In this document: piece after piece, positions 43,388-64,000 of the stretch | Layout of the letters: each line of letters opens with the position of its first letter | How positions within the stretch are numbered: the first letter of the stretch is position 1 | Assembly: GCA_963931865.1 (NCBI GenBank) | Contig: OZ007506.1 | Location: 124,001-188,000, forward strand | Length of the DNA: 64,000 bases | Source: Axinella damicornis | Lineage: Eukaryota; Porifera; Demospongiae; Axinellida; Axinellidae | Direction of reading: 5' to 3' | Translations under genes and position numbers: made by a program | Notes under the pieces: generated by a model | The model's input: the letters and a program-made list of their open reading frames with translations, nothing else | Told to the model about the DNA's origin: nothing | Database searches by the model: none

Positions 43388-43907
43388 CCTGCCACCCCCT
43401 CCTCCCCCACTCCCACCACCATCCAGATGTTGGAGGCCAGGATCAGTGACTACATCAACCAGATTGGCAAGGGGAACATCAAGCGTGAGCACAATGTGAG
43501 GGTGTGGTCATGATGTAGTACTCTGCAGTGATTATGGTTACTGTGTTTCATCTCTTCCTGTGTGTAGATTGCTCTCATCATTGATGGAAAGGTGAGATCA
43601 ACATACCCCAACTTTTCCCTCTCTCCCTCCTTCCATCCCTCCCTCCCCTCTCCTCCCTCCCCTCTCCTCCCTCCCCTCTCCCTCCTTCCCCTCTCCCTCC
43701 CTCCCCTCTCCCTCCCTCCCCTCTCCCTCCCTCCCTCCCTCCCTTCCCTCTCCCTTACCAGTACCCACTCATCACGCGCCTACGGCCCTACTCATGCCCC
43801 TTCCCTCCCTCCCTCCCATAGTCCCTGGGCTTTGCACTGGACAAGAGAGTCAAAGAACGCTTTCTTGAGTTGTCCCTTGCCTGCAAGTCTGTCATCTGTT
43901 GCAGGTA

Positions 43908-43970
<63 letters not shown>

Positions 43971-44021
43971 ACAAACACACATCTATCCTGCACACATGCA
44001 CACACAACGTGTTGTCCCCCC

Positions 44022-44061
<40 letters not shown>

Positions 44062-45572
44062 CCGGTGTTTACCCCATCCTGCAGAGTGTCTCCAATGCAG
44101 AAGGCGGACGTGGTGAGGCTGGTGAAGGAGAAGGTGAAAGACTCCATCACACTTGCCATTGGGGATGGTGCGAATGATGTCAGCATGATACAGGTGTGGG
44201 TGTGGGTGTGGGAGGGTGGATGTGTGGGAGGGTGTGGAGGGAGGAGCACTTCCATGTCTTTGGTATTGTGTGCACACGTCACCCTTGTCATGGTGGACCC
44301 TGTACCCTTGCAGGCGGCACACGTCGGAGTGGGTATCAGTGGGAAGGAGGGACTGCAGGCCACACTGACATCAGACTACGCCATTGGACAGGTATCCCTG
44401 CTCTAGTATGCTTCTCCGTATACTGTACTCAGCTACTGTAACCGAGTAGTGGTCTGTCAGGTCCCTGGTGGTGGTTGTGGTCGTTGGAGGCAGGGGCCCC
44501 ACATAACTGCTTTTGCATGTGTATCTACATTGTAAATAGTTATGCTGAAACTTTCCGGCAAATTGGAGTTTTGTACATGTACAAGTTTGTGTACAAGTTT
44601 GACCACTGTTTTAGCCAATAACTTTCTTACACATGTTGATGACAAACTGTAAGAAGTCTCCCGACACTTTATGGGAGCATTTGTATGCAAGATGTTTCCG
44701 GCCTCTGCAGGAAGCATCCTAATCTTAGCCTTTGATTTTCATTTCTTGTGGATCTTAATTACAAGTGTGCAGTCCCATTTCCAGTTCCCATCCCGCCTCC
44801 CCCCAGTTCCGGTTCCTGGTCAAGCTGTTGTTGGTACACGGGGCTTGGAACTACAATCGACTCGCCCTCCTCGTTCTCTTCTCCTTCTACAAGAACATAT
44901 GCCTCTACATCATTGAGGTGCGTGGGGTCGTGTGAGGGTGCATGATATGGGGTCGTGTGAGGGTGCATGGGGTCATGCGTAACACGGGGTGAGGGTTGTG
45001 TGACTTGGAGCTGATATGTTTGCTTGCATGATCTAGTCCGACCTGGTAGCCTGCAACGGATCTTGAGACCTCTGACTCTGTCCTCACAGTTTTGGTTTGC
45101 CTTTTGGAATGGTTTCTCTGGTCAACCTTTGTTTGAGCGCTGGACCATCGGACTCTACAATGTGGTACGTTGCCTCATTATGTGGAGTCTCTATAGTGCT
45201 GAAGTCCACTGGGTGGTCAGTAGTCACGCGAGCAACACCCTCTTCCGGGTGTGTCCACTTCACTTCCCCTGCAGCTCTTCACCGGTCTGGCCCCCTTCTC
45301 CCTGGGCCTGTCCAACCAGGACATCAGTGCCAGAGCTCGCCTCAGCAGACCCTCACTGTACTGGCCCTCCCAGGCGAACAAGGGATTCAACTCATGGGTA
45401 GGGAGGGACTCCTCCTCGTTGGTGCAGCATCCCCTCACTGTTCCATAATTCTCTGCCAACAGGTGTTCTGGCAGTGGGTGGGCCTCTCAATATACCATTC
45501 CCTAGTGCTCTTCTTCGCAACCTACTTCTTCCTCAGTCACGGTAAACCTGCCCCTCCACCAAGTTTCTCTCC

Positions 45573-45610
<38 letters not shown>

Positions 45611-46501
45611 CCCCCGTCCTCCTTCCTGCTCCTCCCTCCCCCCTCCTCCCTCCCTCCTCCTCTCTTCCTCCCTCTTCCCCTTCCTCCTCCCCCCACCTCC
45701 CTCCTCCATTCCGAATTAACATGTATAGCTCACATTTCCTCGTCTCTGCCCCCAGAAACTACATTTGAGAGTGGGAAGGTGTTTGGTCTGTGGTATGTGG
45801 GGAACACGGTCTACACTGTGAGTTGCTGGTCGTCGGTCAGGACATAATTATAGGGGTACTCCTTCAGTCACCGACTACTTGTAATTGTCAAGGGGAACAT
45901 GGAATGCATGGGAGTAGCTGTGTTCTAGTATGCCTCTCCTCCCTTGATCCATCCTCCCTCCTCTCTCCTTCCTCCCTCCTCGATCCCTTCTCCATCCTCC
46001 CTCCCCTTCTCTCCTCCCTCCCTCCCTCCCTCCTCCCTCTCCCAGGCTGTAGTGGTGACAGTAAACCTGAAGGCTGGTTTTGAGTCAGACTACTGGACCT
46101 GGGTAAGAGCTGGCTACTGCTCTACAGTGGCTCATGATGTTTGCTCGTTAATATGACGTACATGTCATCTCCTCCAGTTTGTGCACGTGTCTGTCTGGGG
46201 CAGCATCCTCTTGTGGTTCCTCTTCATCCTCGTCTACTCACACTTCTGGTGGGAACTGCTCCCCATCCACACACACACACACAAACAATCATGCACACAC
46301 ACACACACAAGCACATGCACACACACACACAAACACATGCACACACACTCACACAATATATATACACACTCAACCATTACCTCATCTGGAGGCATAGCCT
46401 GCCATATAGTGGCAAGGCATATCTGTGCTATACAAAGGATCACCATTGCAGCTCAGCATGTGCCCTTGGTTGCTGCAGTTCCTGGTCATACACCCTCACA
46501 C

Positions 46502-46558
<57 letters not shown>

Positions 46559-46579
46559 CACACACACACACACACCCAC

Positions 46580-46651
<72 letters not shown>

Positions 46652-47919
46652 AGGCCAACGTTCCCACTGGCAGTGGAGATGGTGGGTCAAGACTTCAAGC
46701 TGTTCTCTTCCTCAACCTTCTATGCACTCTTCATCCTCACTCCCATCATATGCAACCTGCCCAACTTCATCTGGAGAGCGTGAGTGGCACAGCAGTCCTG
46801 CCTGCCCCCAGCTTCATACCCAGGCCTTCTCACCCCAGCATTTGTGACTTGCAGTCCTGCCTCATACCCAGGCCTTCTCACCCCAGCATTTGTGACTTGC
46901 AGTACTAACACGTGCAACCAATGAAATGCTGGAGTGAGAAGGCCTGGCGCAGATGCCCTCGTATTTGGTCGTCCTGTGATCAGGGGTGGATCTCTGCTGC
47001 TCCATGTATGCAGGTTCCAGATGAGTCTTTTTCCCACGGAGACTGATACTGTCCGGGAGAATGAGATACGGGGGAGGAGGAAGGCTATGAAGGTACCCTG
47101 GGGCAGTAGTGTCTAGCCCAAGACATCACTAGTAGTACACCTATAGTCTGTCCAACAGTTGTATATAACTCTTGGTCCATCGTAATTGCTACGTAGCCCA
47201 GCTGGAAGGTTGTTCCGTACTCTGCTCCCCACAGGATGCCTATGACAGTTTGAACAGCTTCTCTGTGTCCTACTCCACAGCAAGGTAAGAGTACAAACCA
47301 TTTCACCGCAGTAGCCCCATCCTCTCTAGCTCCCCTATTTCATTGCTTCTCTTTCTCTCTCTCCTTCTCTTACACACACACACAACACACGCACATGACA
47401 CACACTCGCACAACATGGCACAACAGTCCTGGTGCACAGGGCTATGGGGATGGACTGGATGATGATAAATCAGTTCTCACCTACTTACCCACACAGTCAC
47501 GTAAGCACCACCCACACTCACATTGTAACGATGCAGTATAGTCTCGGTACCAGACCAGGAGGGTACAGGACTGACAATTGGGGCTGCCCCGTCACTGTAA
47601 CAGAAACTGATGTGTGGTTATATACAGGATCTAGAACCCTCAAGAAACCAGCAGTATCGCTGATGAGCCATTTCCTGTTACGAAATAGAAATCTATCTAT
47701 CCATCTATCTATCTAACACCGACATCCTCTCCTCAGTTGGCTATGCCTTCTCTCAAGAAGATCACGGAATAACAAAAAAGGTACACATGTGATTGGGGGG
47801 TTGCCCCCAGTAGTAATTGAATCGCCTCCCACTTCAATCTTCCCTCATAGGGAAGCCGATTGCAGCGGAGGGACATGATTCGTATGTACGACACCTCTTC
47901 CAATGGCCAAGCAGTGTAG
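36184..47919 (+). CDS. P4-type ATPase (phospholipid flippase), ATP8A class, 1217 aa, 45 exons
   Basis: Exons: 36184-36280, 36443-36665, 36779-36878, 37032-37130, 37732-37777, 37843-37883, 38004-38077, 38613-38682, 38800-38853, 38979-39052, 39317-39485, 39585-39654, 39805-39843, 39935-40026, 40108-40143, 40219-40296, 40410-40498, 40629-40701, 40855-40969, 41125-41207, 41435-41484, 41963-42032, 42105-42242, 42462-42548, 42918-42965, 43054-43144, 43206-43270, 43427-43495, 43568-43591, 43822-43904, 44085-44193, 44314-44391, 44807-44917, 45090-45164, 45275-45397, 45463-45541, 45756-45817, 46046-46102, 46178-46248, 46654-46779, 47014-47092, 47235-47284, 47427-47500, 47737-47780, 47851-47919. Sum 3654 bases, every junction in phase. 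Actuator-loop DGET is at 241-244, the flippase membrane motif PISL at 408-411, the phosphorylated Asp at 461 (DKTGTLT), GDGANDV at 842-848. Such enzymes move aminophospholipids to the cytosolic leaflet with a CDC50 partner. The C-terminal [10 protein letters not shown] matches ATP8A1/2. The intron after exon 11 starts GC, not GT. Confidence 0.95.
38724..38762. mobile_element. Minimal TAGCCTCGTTCCCAGGC palindrome
   Basis: TAGCCTCGTTCCCAGGC is followed after three bases by AGCCTGCGAACGAGGTTA. This is the shortest copy of the family, with almost no loop. It lies in the P4-ATPase intron before exon 9. Confidence 0.6.
41515..41935 (+). repeat. GTGTGTGGAGGAGGGGAGGG minisatellite, P4-ATPase intron 21
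   Basis: Irregular units GCATGTGTGTGTGTGGAGG plus AGGGGAGGG(A/G)T fill most of this intron. Long open frames in several registers are artefacts of the repeat. Confidence 0.85.
42268..42376 (+). repeat. 14-bp minisatellite CCCACCATAGTGTC, about seven copies
   Basis: Units differ at the last two bases (GTC, GGC, GAC). It lies in the P4-ATPase intron after exon 23. Confidence 0.85.
43600..43820 (+). repeat. CCCTCTCC pyrimidine repeat abutting an acceptor
   Basis: Nearly pure C/T sequence with CTCCCTCC and CCCTCTCC units fills the P4-ATPase intron up to the acceptor of exon 43822-43904. Comparable tracts precede the exons at 40629, 41125, 43427, 44085 and 46046. Confidence 0.75.
43909..43972 (+). 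repeat. CA microsatellite next to a donor
   Basis: A pure (CA)n tract begins five bases after the donor of exon 43822-43904. Confidence 0.9.
46497..46650 (+). repeat. CA microsatellite abutting an acceptor
   Basis: A (CA)n tract with a few CCCTCA interruptions runs straight into the TTAG acceptor of P4-ATPase exon 46654-46779. A shorter CA-rich stretch at 46268-46350 lies at the start of the same intron. Confidence 0.9.
46805..46950. repeat. Direct and inverted repeat cluster, P4-ATPase intron 40
   Basis: CATACCCAGGCCTTCTCACC plus CCAGCATTTGTGACTTGCAG occurs twice in direct order. An inverted copy, AAATGCTGGAGTGAGAAGGC, closes the cluster. A related sequence (CACCCCAGCGTTTGTAACTT) recurs at about 60114-60160 in a LARS1 intron, so this is a dispersed element. 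Confidence 0.6.
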
Positions 47920-48270
47920 TAAATTTACGAACTGGATTGCTTTTGAATTTGTTGAGAATTTTGAACTTACTAGTTTCATGTAATGTCAATGACCTCCGAC
48001 AATGTACAAACTGGAGGCCAGTACAAAGCACTGTTTTTAGTGATCAATGGGAGCCAACACAAACATTGTGTTTCCTGGCCCACCTTCGCTTTCATACCGC
48101 TATGCAGTGAATACAGTACACGTTCCGGCGAATATGAACAACAAACGCAGTTTAAATTGCACAACACCATCAGGACTTTACCACATGACATTGTCCTGTC
48201 TTTCACCTCAAATGAATGTATGGCAACCAATGAAAGATGGAGATACAGAGAAGGAGATATGAACTTGACC
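47920..48270. other. Convergent intergenic region between the P4-ATPase and LRRC51
   Basis: About 350 bp lie between the two stop codons. No exon or element is evident, and it presumably holds both 3' UTRs. Confidence 0.5.
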
Positions 48271-49923
48271 TCACTTTCCTTTTGTGGTGGAATTGTGTTT
48301 CCTAGTTCTGGTCCTGGGTGTGATCATGGTGTTCCAGGCTGCTGCTGTGGCCCGGTCAGCCTTGGTGATCCCCCCAAAGTCAAATGTCTGCAGCTGGGCC
48401 ACTTGAGAGAGGACGTAGTGCCGGTATCCCAGAGTGATTTCAATGGGATTACCATGGAGGGTCAGGGACTTGAGCTTGGGCAGGGAGGAGAGCTTGTCCA
48501 CCTCAGAGAGCTGATCAATGTTGTTGCCATGGAAATACAGCATGGTCAAGGTGGGTAGTGCCAGCAAGGCCTGTATGTGTGGGGAAGGTGTGTTGTATGA
48601 GTATGTGTGTTGTGGATAACTAATCGCTGAGCGCATTAGCGTGAGCATAGATGATATAGCTGCGCAGCTATATTATCTATGACGTGAGGCACTGAATGGG
48701 GCTCATGTACACTAGTACCAGCTGTCACACTCAGGAATGTTGATAATGCTTAGCTGGCCAATTGAGTTATATTTGCAGCGAGGGCTTGACGGTGCGAGAG
48801 TTACAACTTTAAACTCAGATCAGTGCATGGATGAGCACTGTGTCTCCAGGGCTTGTGGAGCTTGAGCAGCTACATAATTATGGAGTCTAACAGAGAGTGC
48901 AGTCGACATCTGTTTCCTAGTACACTCACAGTGAGCGGATAGCATCCAAAGTTTCTGCAACCAATTTAAAGTTGTGCTGTTGGTTGCAGCCGGGAACAAC
49001 ACCTTGATAGGGGTGTGGTCAGGGGTTAGTGCTAATTAGTACCATTTTGGGAAGGGCATTGTTTCTCCCCGTATGTGTTTCCATGACAAGCTGTAGTGCC
49101 GCATGCTTCTAGAACGAGGTTACCTACACACAGTACCTGACCTACACACAGTACCTGCACATGGTAATGTTAGCAACACGGATCCTCACTTTGTCAATAG
49201 TCCTGAGATCGTTAAAGGAGAAGTCGATCCAGGCCAGTCGGATGGCTGGCTCTACCAGTATCTTCAGCACGGTGGGCAAGAAGTCCTCCCAGTCTCCCAG
49301 CATGTTGTTGTTCACCCGCAGTGCCCTGGAGCCTGACTTCTCCACCTCGATTGAGTCTGTGGAGCCCTCAGTTGATAGCTCATCATCCAGAACCAGCTGC
49401 AGAGGGAAGTCATAGCTAGGGACAAGTGTCCCAGTGCTGTATAGTCACGCTCGGGGAGCTGTGAACAGTACGGTATGATCAAGGTCTGCGAACGTGACTA
49501 TCTGAGCAGTCAGTATCACCATAGATAATACAAGTTTGTTCTTCCGATGAGCCAATACATATTGGTGGATTGCAAGCCGCAAGCCTGGACATCCACACGG
49601 AGGAAAACTGACGCTCACAAGTGCAGAATCCACAACCACACACTAGTCTCGTTCCCAGACCCCCGACCTTGTCCGAGGGGGGTCTGGGCCAGACCCCCGA
49701 CCTTGTCCGAGGAATGAGACTAAACCACAAACATGTCAATGCAGCAAGTCTCCTGGAAACACGCAATGTATCAACTCACCACTGCCTTTGCCTCTCTTGT
49801 CCGTGGTTTCTCCCGAAGAATACCTGGAATGTACACGATCATTTGGCCAATGATCTATCGTCCCTGGTGTGCAGTCCCAAAGTTTTATCGATCCCCAGAC
49901 CATCCTGTACTAGTGGAGCCCCG

Positions 49924-49957
<34 letters not shown>

Positions 49958-50089
49958 CATTGCCTCTCCACCTGGAGTCTACCCACCTGGAAACTTGCTG
50001 AGGGCTTTGAAGGAGAAGTCCAGCGGTAGGTGGACCTCGTGGTGGTTGTCAACCACTGACTTCGCTTCCTTCACCTTCTTTGTGCTCAT
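48271..50089 (-). CDS. LRRC51: Leucine-rich repeat-containing protein 51, 217 aa, four exons
   Basis: Minus-strand exons are 50089-49987 (ATG at 50089), 49823-49780, 49396-49190 and 48570-48271 (TGA), 654 bases in phase 1, 0, 0. The N-terminal part has LPLDFSFKALSKFPG and then LREKPRTREAKAVLVLDDEL. The LRR part carries RVNNNMLGDWEDF, RLAWIDFSFNDLRTID, LPTLTMLYFHGNNIDQLSEV and LPKLKSLTLHGNPIE. It closes with the LRR cap GYRHYVLSQVAQLQTFDFGG and ITKADRATAAAW. This pattern is close to human LRRC51, the LRR product of the LRTOMT locus. Compared with it, exon 3 carries an inserted acidic Ser-rich stretch (DELSTEGSTDSIEVEKS). The molecular role is not well known; the genomic partner here, VMA21, is a V-ATPase assembly factor. 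The start is head to head with VMA21, 221 bp apart. Confidence 0.9.
49644..49722. mobile_element. TAGTCTCGTTCCCAGAC-ended foldback element
   Basis: TAGTCTCGTTCCCAGACCCC at the left and GAGGAATGAGACTA at the right flank two direct copies of AGACCCCCGACCTTGTCCGA. It lies in the LRRC51 intron between exons 3 and 2 and is a variant of the TAGCCTCGTTCCCAGGC family. Confidence 0.6.
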
Positions 50090-50310
50090 GGCGCACGGAG
50101 TTGATGAGTTTCCATAGCAACAAGAATGAAGTCGTATAAATAGAACAAAATATTCAATTGTGACTCGTGGCGCTGAGGGACCTTGGGACTGACACTCTGT
50201 TCTAATTCTGGAGCTCTGCGGATTCCATGAGTGGCCTATGACAGCAGTGAACGCTTCTAACTATTACAGGACTGATATAGAAGGGTCTGTGGCCATAAAC
50301 GGCTGACTGG
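50090..50310. promoter_or_regulatory. Bidirectional promoter interval of LRRC51 and VMA21
   Basis: The start codons of LRRC51 (minus, 50089) and VMA21 (plus, 50311) are 221 bp apart, so both promoters lie here. No TATA box or named site was found. Confidence 0.55.
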
Positions 50311-51599
50311 ATGGCTCCGGAGATGTCTCCTATCACCATCCTGGTGATGTTCTCTCTCTCCATGCTTGTCCTCCCAGTGGGAGGGTTCTTTTTGTCCAAA
50401 GCAATGGTGTTCGAAGGTGAGGGAGGAACTAGAATGATTCTCGCACTCTGTTCGCTGGCTGAACAGGCTGCATGAGGCACCGTAGATGAGATGCTCATGC
50501 AGCCTGTTCAGCCAGCGACCCCCAATATGCACCTTGTGATAAGGCTGCAAGTTATACTTCTGTCTGTCTGACTGACCTACGTATGTAGATAACAGGTAAC
50601 AGATGGATCAATCAGATAGAAGTTTGTTGCAGCAGGAAATGCCTCATTGACAAGTGATACCATTGGTTTTCTTACTGACGGTCCTGAATACACACAATAA
50701 CAAGACAACCACGTTCCCAGACCTGAGAGCATGGCTTGAATAAGAATTACACAATGCAGTACAAGGCTGTCCTAGGGCTAGAACAAAGGGGTTGGGACAT
50801 GATGTCAATACAAGGGCTCTCATAGGGCTAGGACAAGATGGACAATGCAATACAAGGTAAGGGCTGGGAGCTGGGACAAAGACTGCAATAGACCCATTGC
50901 TTTTTCCCGTGGCATTGCCATATATTGTACTTGTTGGCGCTATCTTGGTGTACCATAATACATTGGCTTCATATGCAGTATCGATCGAAACCTGCCCTGC
51001 ACCACTGGTAAGTGTTTAATAGCCTACATATCCACATTTGTTCGATTCAACACGTACTACTAGAACCATTGTTGGTGCATGATTGCATTTGCCGAGATCG
51101 CCATAGAAGCTGCTATCTCCCGGGAAAAAGCCGCCATGTTGTACCTTTCCATATTCTCAAAATGATGACGTCAGCTACAATGGGTCTATCTACACAAGGG
51201 AAGGCTATCCTAGGGCTGTAGGACATGATGTAGACAATGTGGTAAGGCTATCCGCCAAGGGGCTATATCCTAGGGCTAGGACAAGATTAGAGGGCACATA
51301 ATTTGTAGTGTTCCCAGAGAGCAGGTCTGATTGACCGTAGTATAGACTACTCTGCATACTGGAAACTAGAACTGAACTGGTTTGCGTTTATTTGGCGCCC
51401 ATTGTTCTTTCTGCTGGTAGTTGCACAGCCAGTGTGTATTTTCTCCCGTGCAGGTCTACTAGGCTATCCTGATGGTTCAGTTGGAGCTGCAATAGTTGCT
51501 GTGGTGCTGGTACACTGTGTCATAGCTGGCTACGTGTACGTTGCCTGGAAGGAGGCTACGTGTACGTTGCCTGGAAGGAGGGCCAGACTCCGTCCGTGA
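50311..51599 (+). CDS. VMA21: V-ATPase assembly factor VMA21, two exons, C terminus frameshifted by a 26-bp duplication
   Basis: Exons are 50311-50416 and 51454-51599 (TGA), phase 1. The product starts MAPEMSPITILVMFSLSMLV, with two membrane helices separated by the loop SKAMVFEGLLGYPDGS. The second helix is AAIVAVVLVHCVIAGYVYVA and is followed by WKE. The VFEG...AAIVAVV...VYVAW pattern is specific to VMA21, an ER membrane protein that guides assembly of the V0 sector of the proton pump. In the given sequence the segment 51530-51555 is repeated exactly at 51556-51581. This 26-bp insertion shifts the frame after WKE to ATCTLPGRRARLRP and an early stop. With one copy only, the frame would read EGQTPSVKQD and stop at 51608-51610, ending in KQD as human VMA21 does. 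The whole protein is small (about 83 residues as given). Confidence 0.9.
50453..50517. repeat. Perfect 24-bp inverted repeat (hairpin), VMA21 intron 1
   Basis: CGCTGGCTGAACAGGCTGCA plus TGAG at 50453-50476 is exactly inverted at 50494-50517, with a 17-nt loop. It starts 36 bp after the exon 1 donor. It could be the stem of a small RNA precursor or the remnant of a foldback element. Confidence 0.8.
50889..51188. mobile_element. 300-bp MITE with TAGACCCATTG ends (copy 1)
   Basis: TAGACCCATTGCTTTTTCCC at the left pairs with CAATGGGTCTA at the right. The interior (for example TTGGTGCATGATTGCATTTG, CCGAGATCGCCATAGAAGC) recurs in reverse orientation at 61680-61986, which defines the family. It lies in VMA21 intron 1. 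TA at each end may be the target duplication. Confidence 0.7.
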
Positions 51600-51861
51600 A
51601 ACAAGATTGAGAACTTGACCTCACATATTAGTGAATTTTTACCATATCATCACTGCCCAACCTATTGGTTTTGTGTTCATAGTTGCTTGTGAAATACGCA
51701 CATGTACGCATGTTGTAGGAAATGATCGGCTAATTGGAGGAGCTTTCCCCCACGTGTGTACGAGCAGGCTTGCACAAGGAGAAGTTGAGTTTCATAAGCC
51801 GAAGACTGGGCTATAGGACGTCCTCAGCTAATTCCGCGAGACTTGTGGTTGAGGAGCTGAG

Positions 51862-64000
<12,139 letters not shown>

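Overview
This is eukaryotic, animal nuclear DNA. Every gene but one is split by many spliceosomal introns, mostly GT-AG, and the products are animal-type proteins such as COPS9, CCDC103, LRRC51, VMA21, ATP8A-type flippase, lipoyl synthase and cytosolic leucyl-tRNA synthetase. Genes are tightly packed, introns are full of simple repeats, and there are many short inverted-repeat transposons. The presence of dynein-arm assembly factor CCDC103 and of a CSPP1-like protein suggests a ciliated animal. The compact style would suit a sponge or another early-branching animal, but the species cannot be fixed from the sequence. Two assembly gaps of exactly 200 N lie at 10646-10845 and 57286-57485.

Layout: the 3' end of a TMEM184-like gene (+, 1-748); a three-exon COPS9/CSNAP gene (+, 1065-2537); two tandem ABCB (P-glycoprotein type) transporter genes (-, 2743-9783 and 11189-16138) separated by the first gap; an unrecognised four-exon gene for 253 residues (+, 17248-20473); CCDC103/DNAAF19 (-, 21507-25383); mitochondrial lipoyl synthase LIAS (+, 25478-28696); an 11-exon coiled-coil protein with CSPP1-like WGxxGGGAP motifs (-, 28885-33041); an intronless WD40 protein (+, 34418-35389); a doubtful small gene (-, 35464-36079); a 45-exon P4-ATPase (+, 36184-47919); LRRC51 (-, 48271-50089); VMA21 (+, 50311-51599); and most of LARS1 (+, 51862 to beyond 64000). 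I rebuilt exons by hand from homology, reading phase and splice sites. Phases close without conflict in all the confident genes except for two single-base faults in LARS1.

The neighbours do not form one pathway. Head-to-head pairs share very short promoters: CCDC103/LIAS with 94 bp, LRRC51/VMA21 with 221 bp. LIAS and the CSPP1-like gene converge with 188 bp between stop codons.

The most unusual signal is structural. In three unrelated genes a tandem repeat has amplified an exon edge together with its splice site: six copies of the LIAS exon 3 acceptor, fourteen copies of a CSPP1-like donor in an in-frame 27-bp unit, and six copies of the LARS1 exon 20 donor. In VMA21 a 26-bp exact duplication inside the last exon shifts the frame and removes a conserved C-terminal end. 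Other notable items are a 6-nt microexon in LARS1, a probable gene-conversion tract between the two ABCB genes, two one-base frame breaks in the LARS1 editing domain, and several non-autonomous transposons with clean target-site duplications (piggyBac-type, hAT-type and an unassigned 626-bp foldback element).
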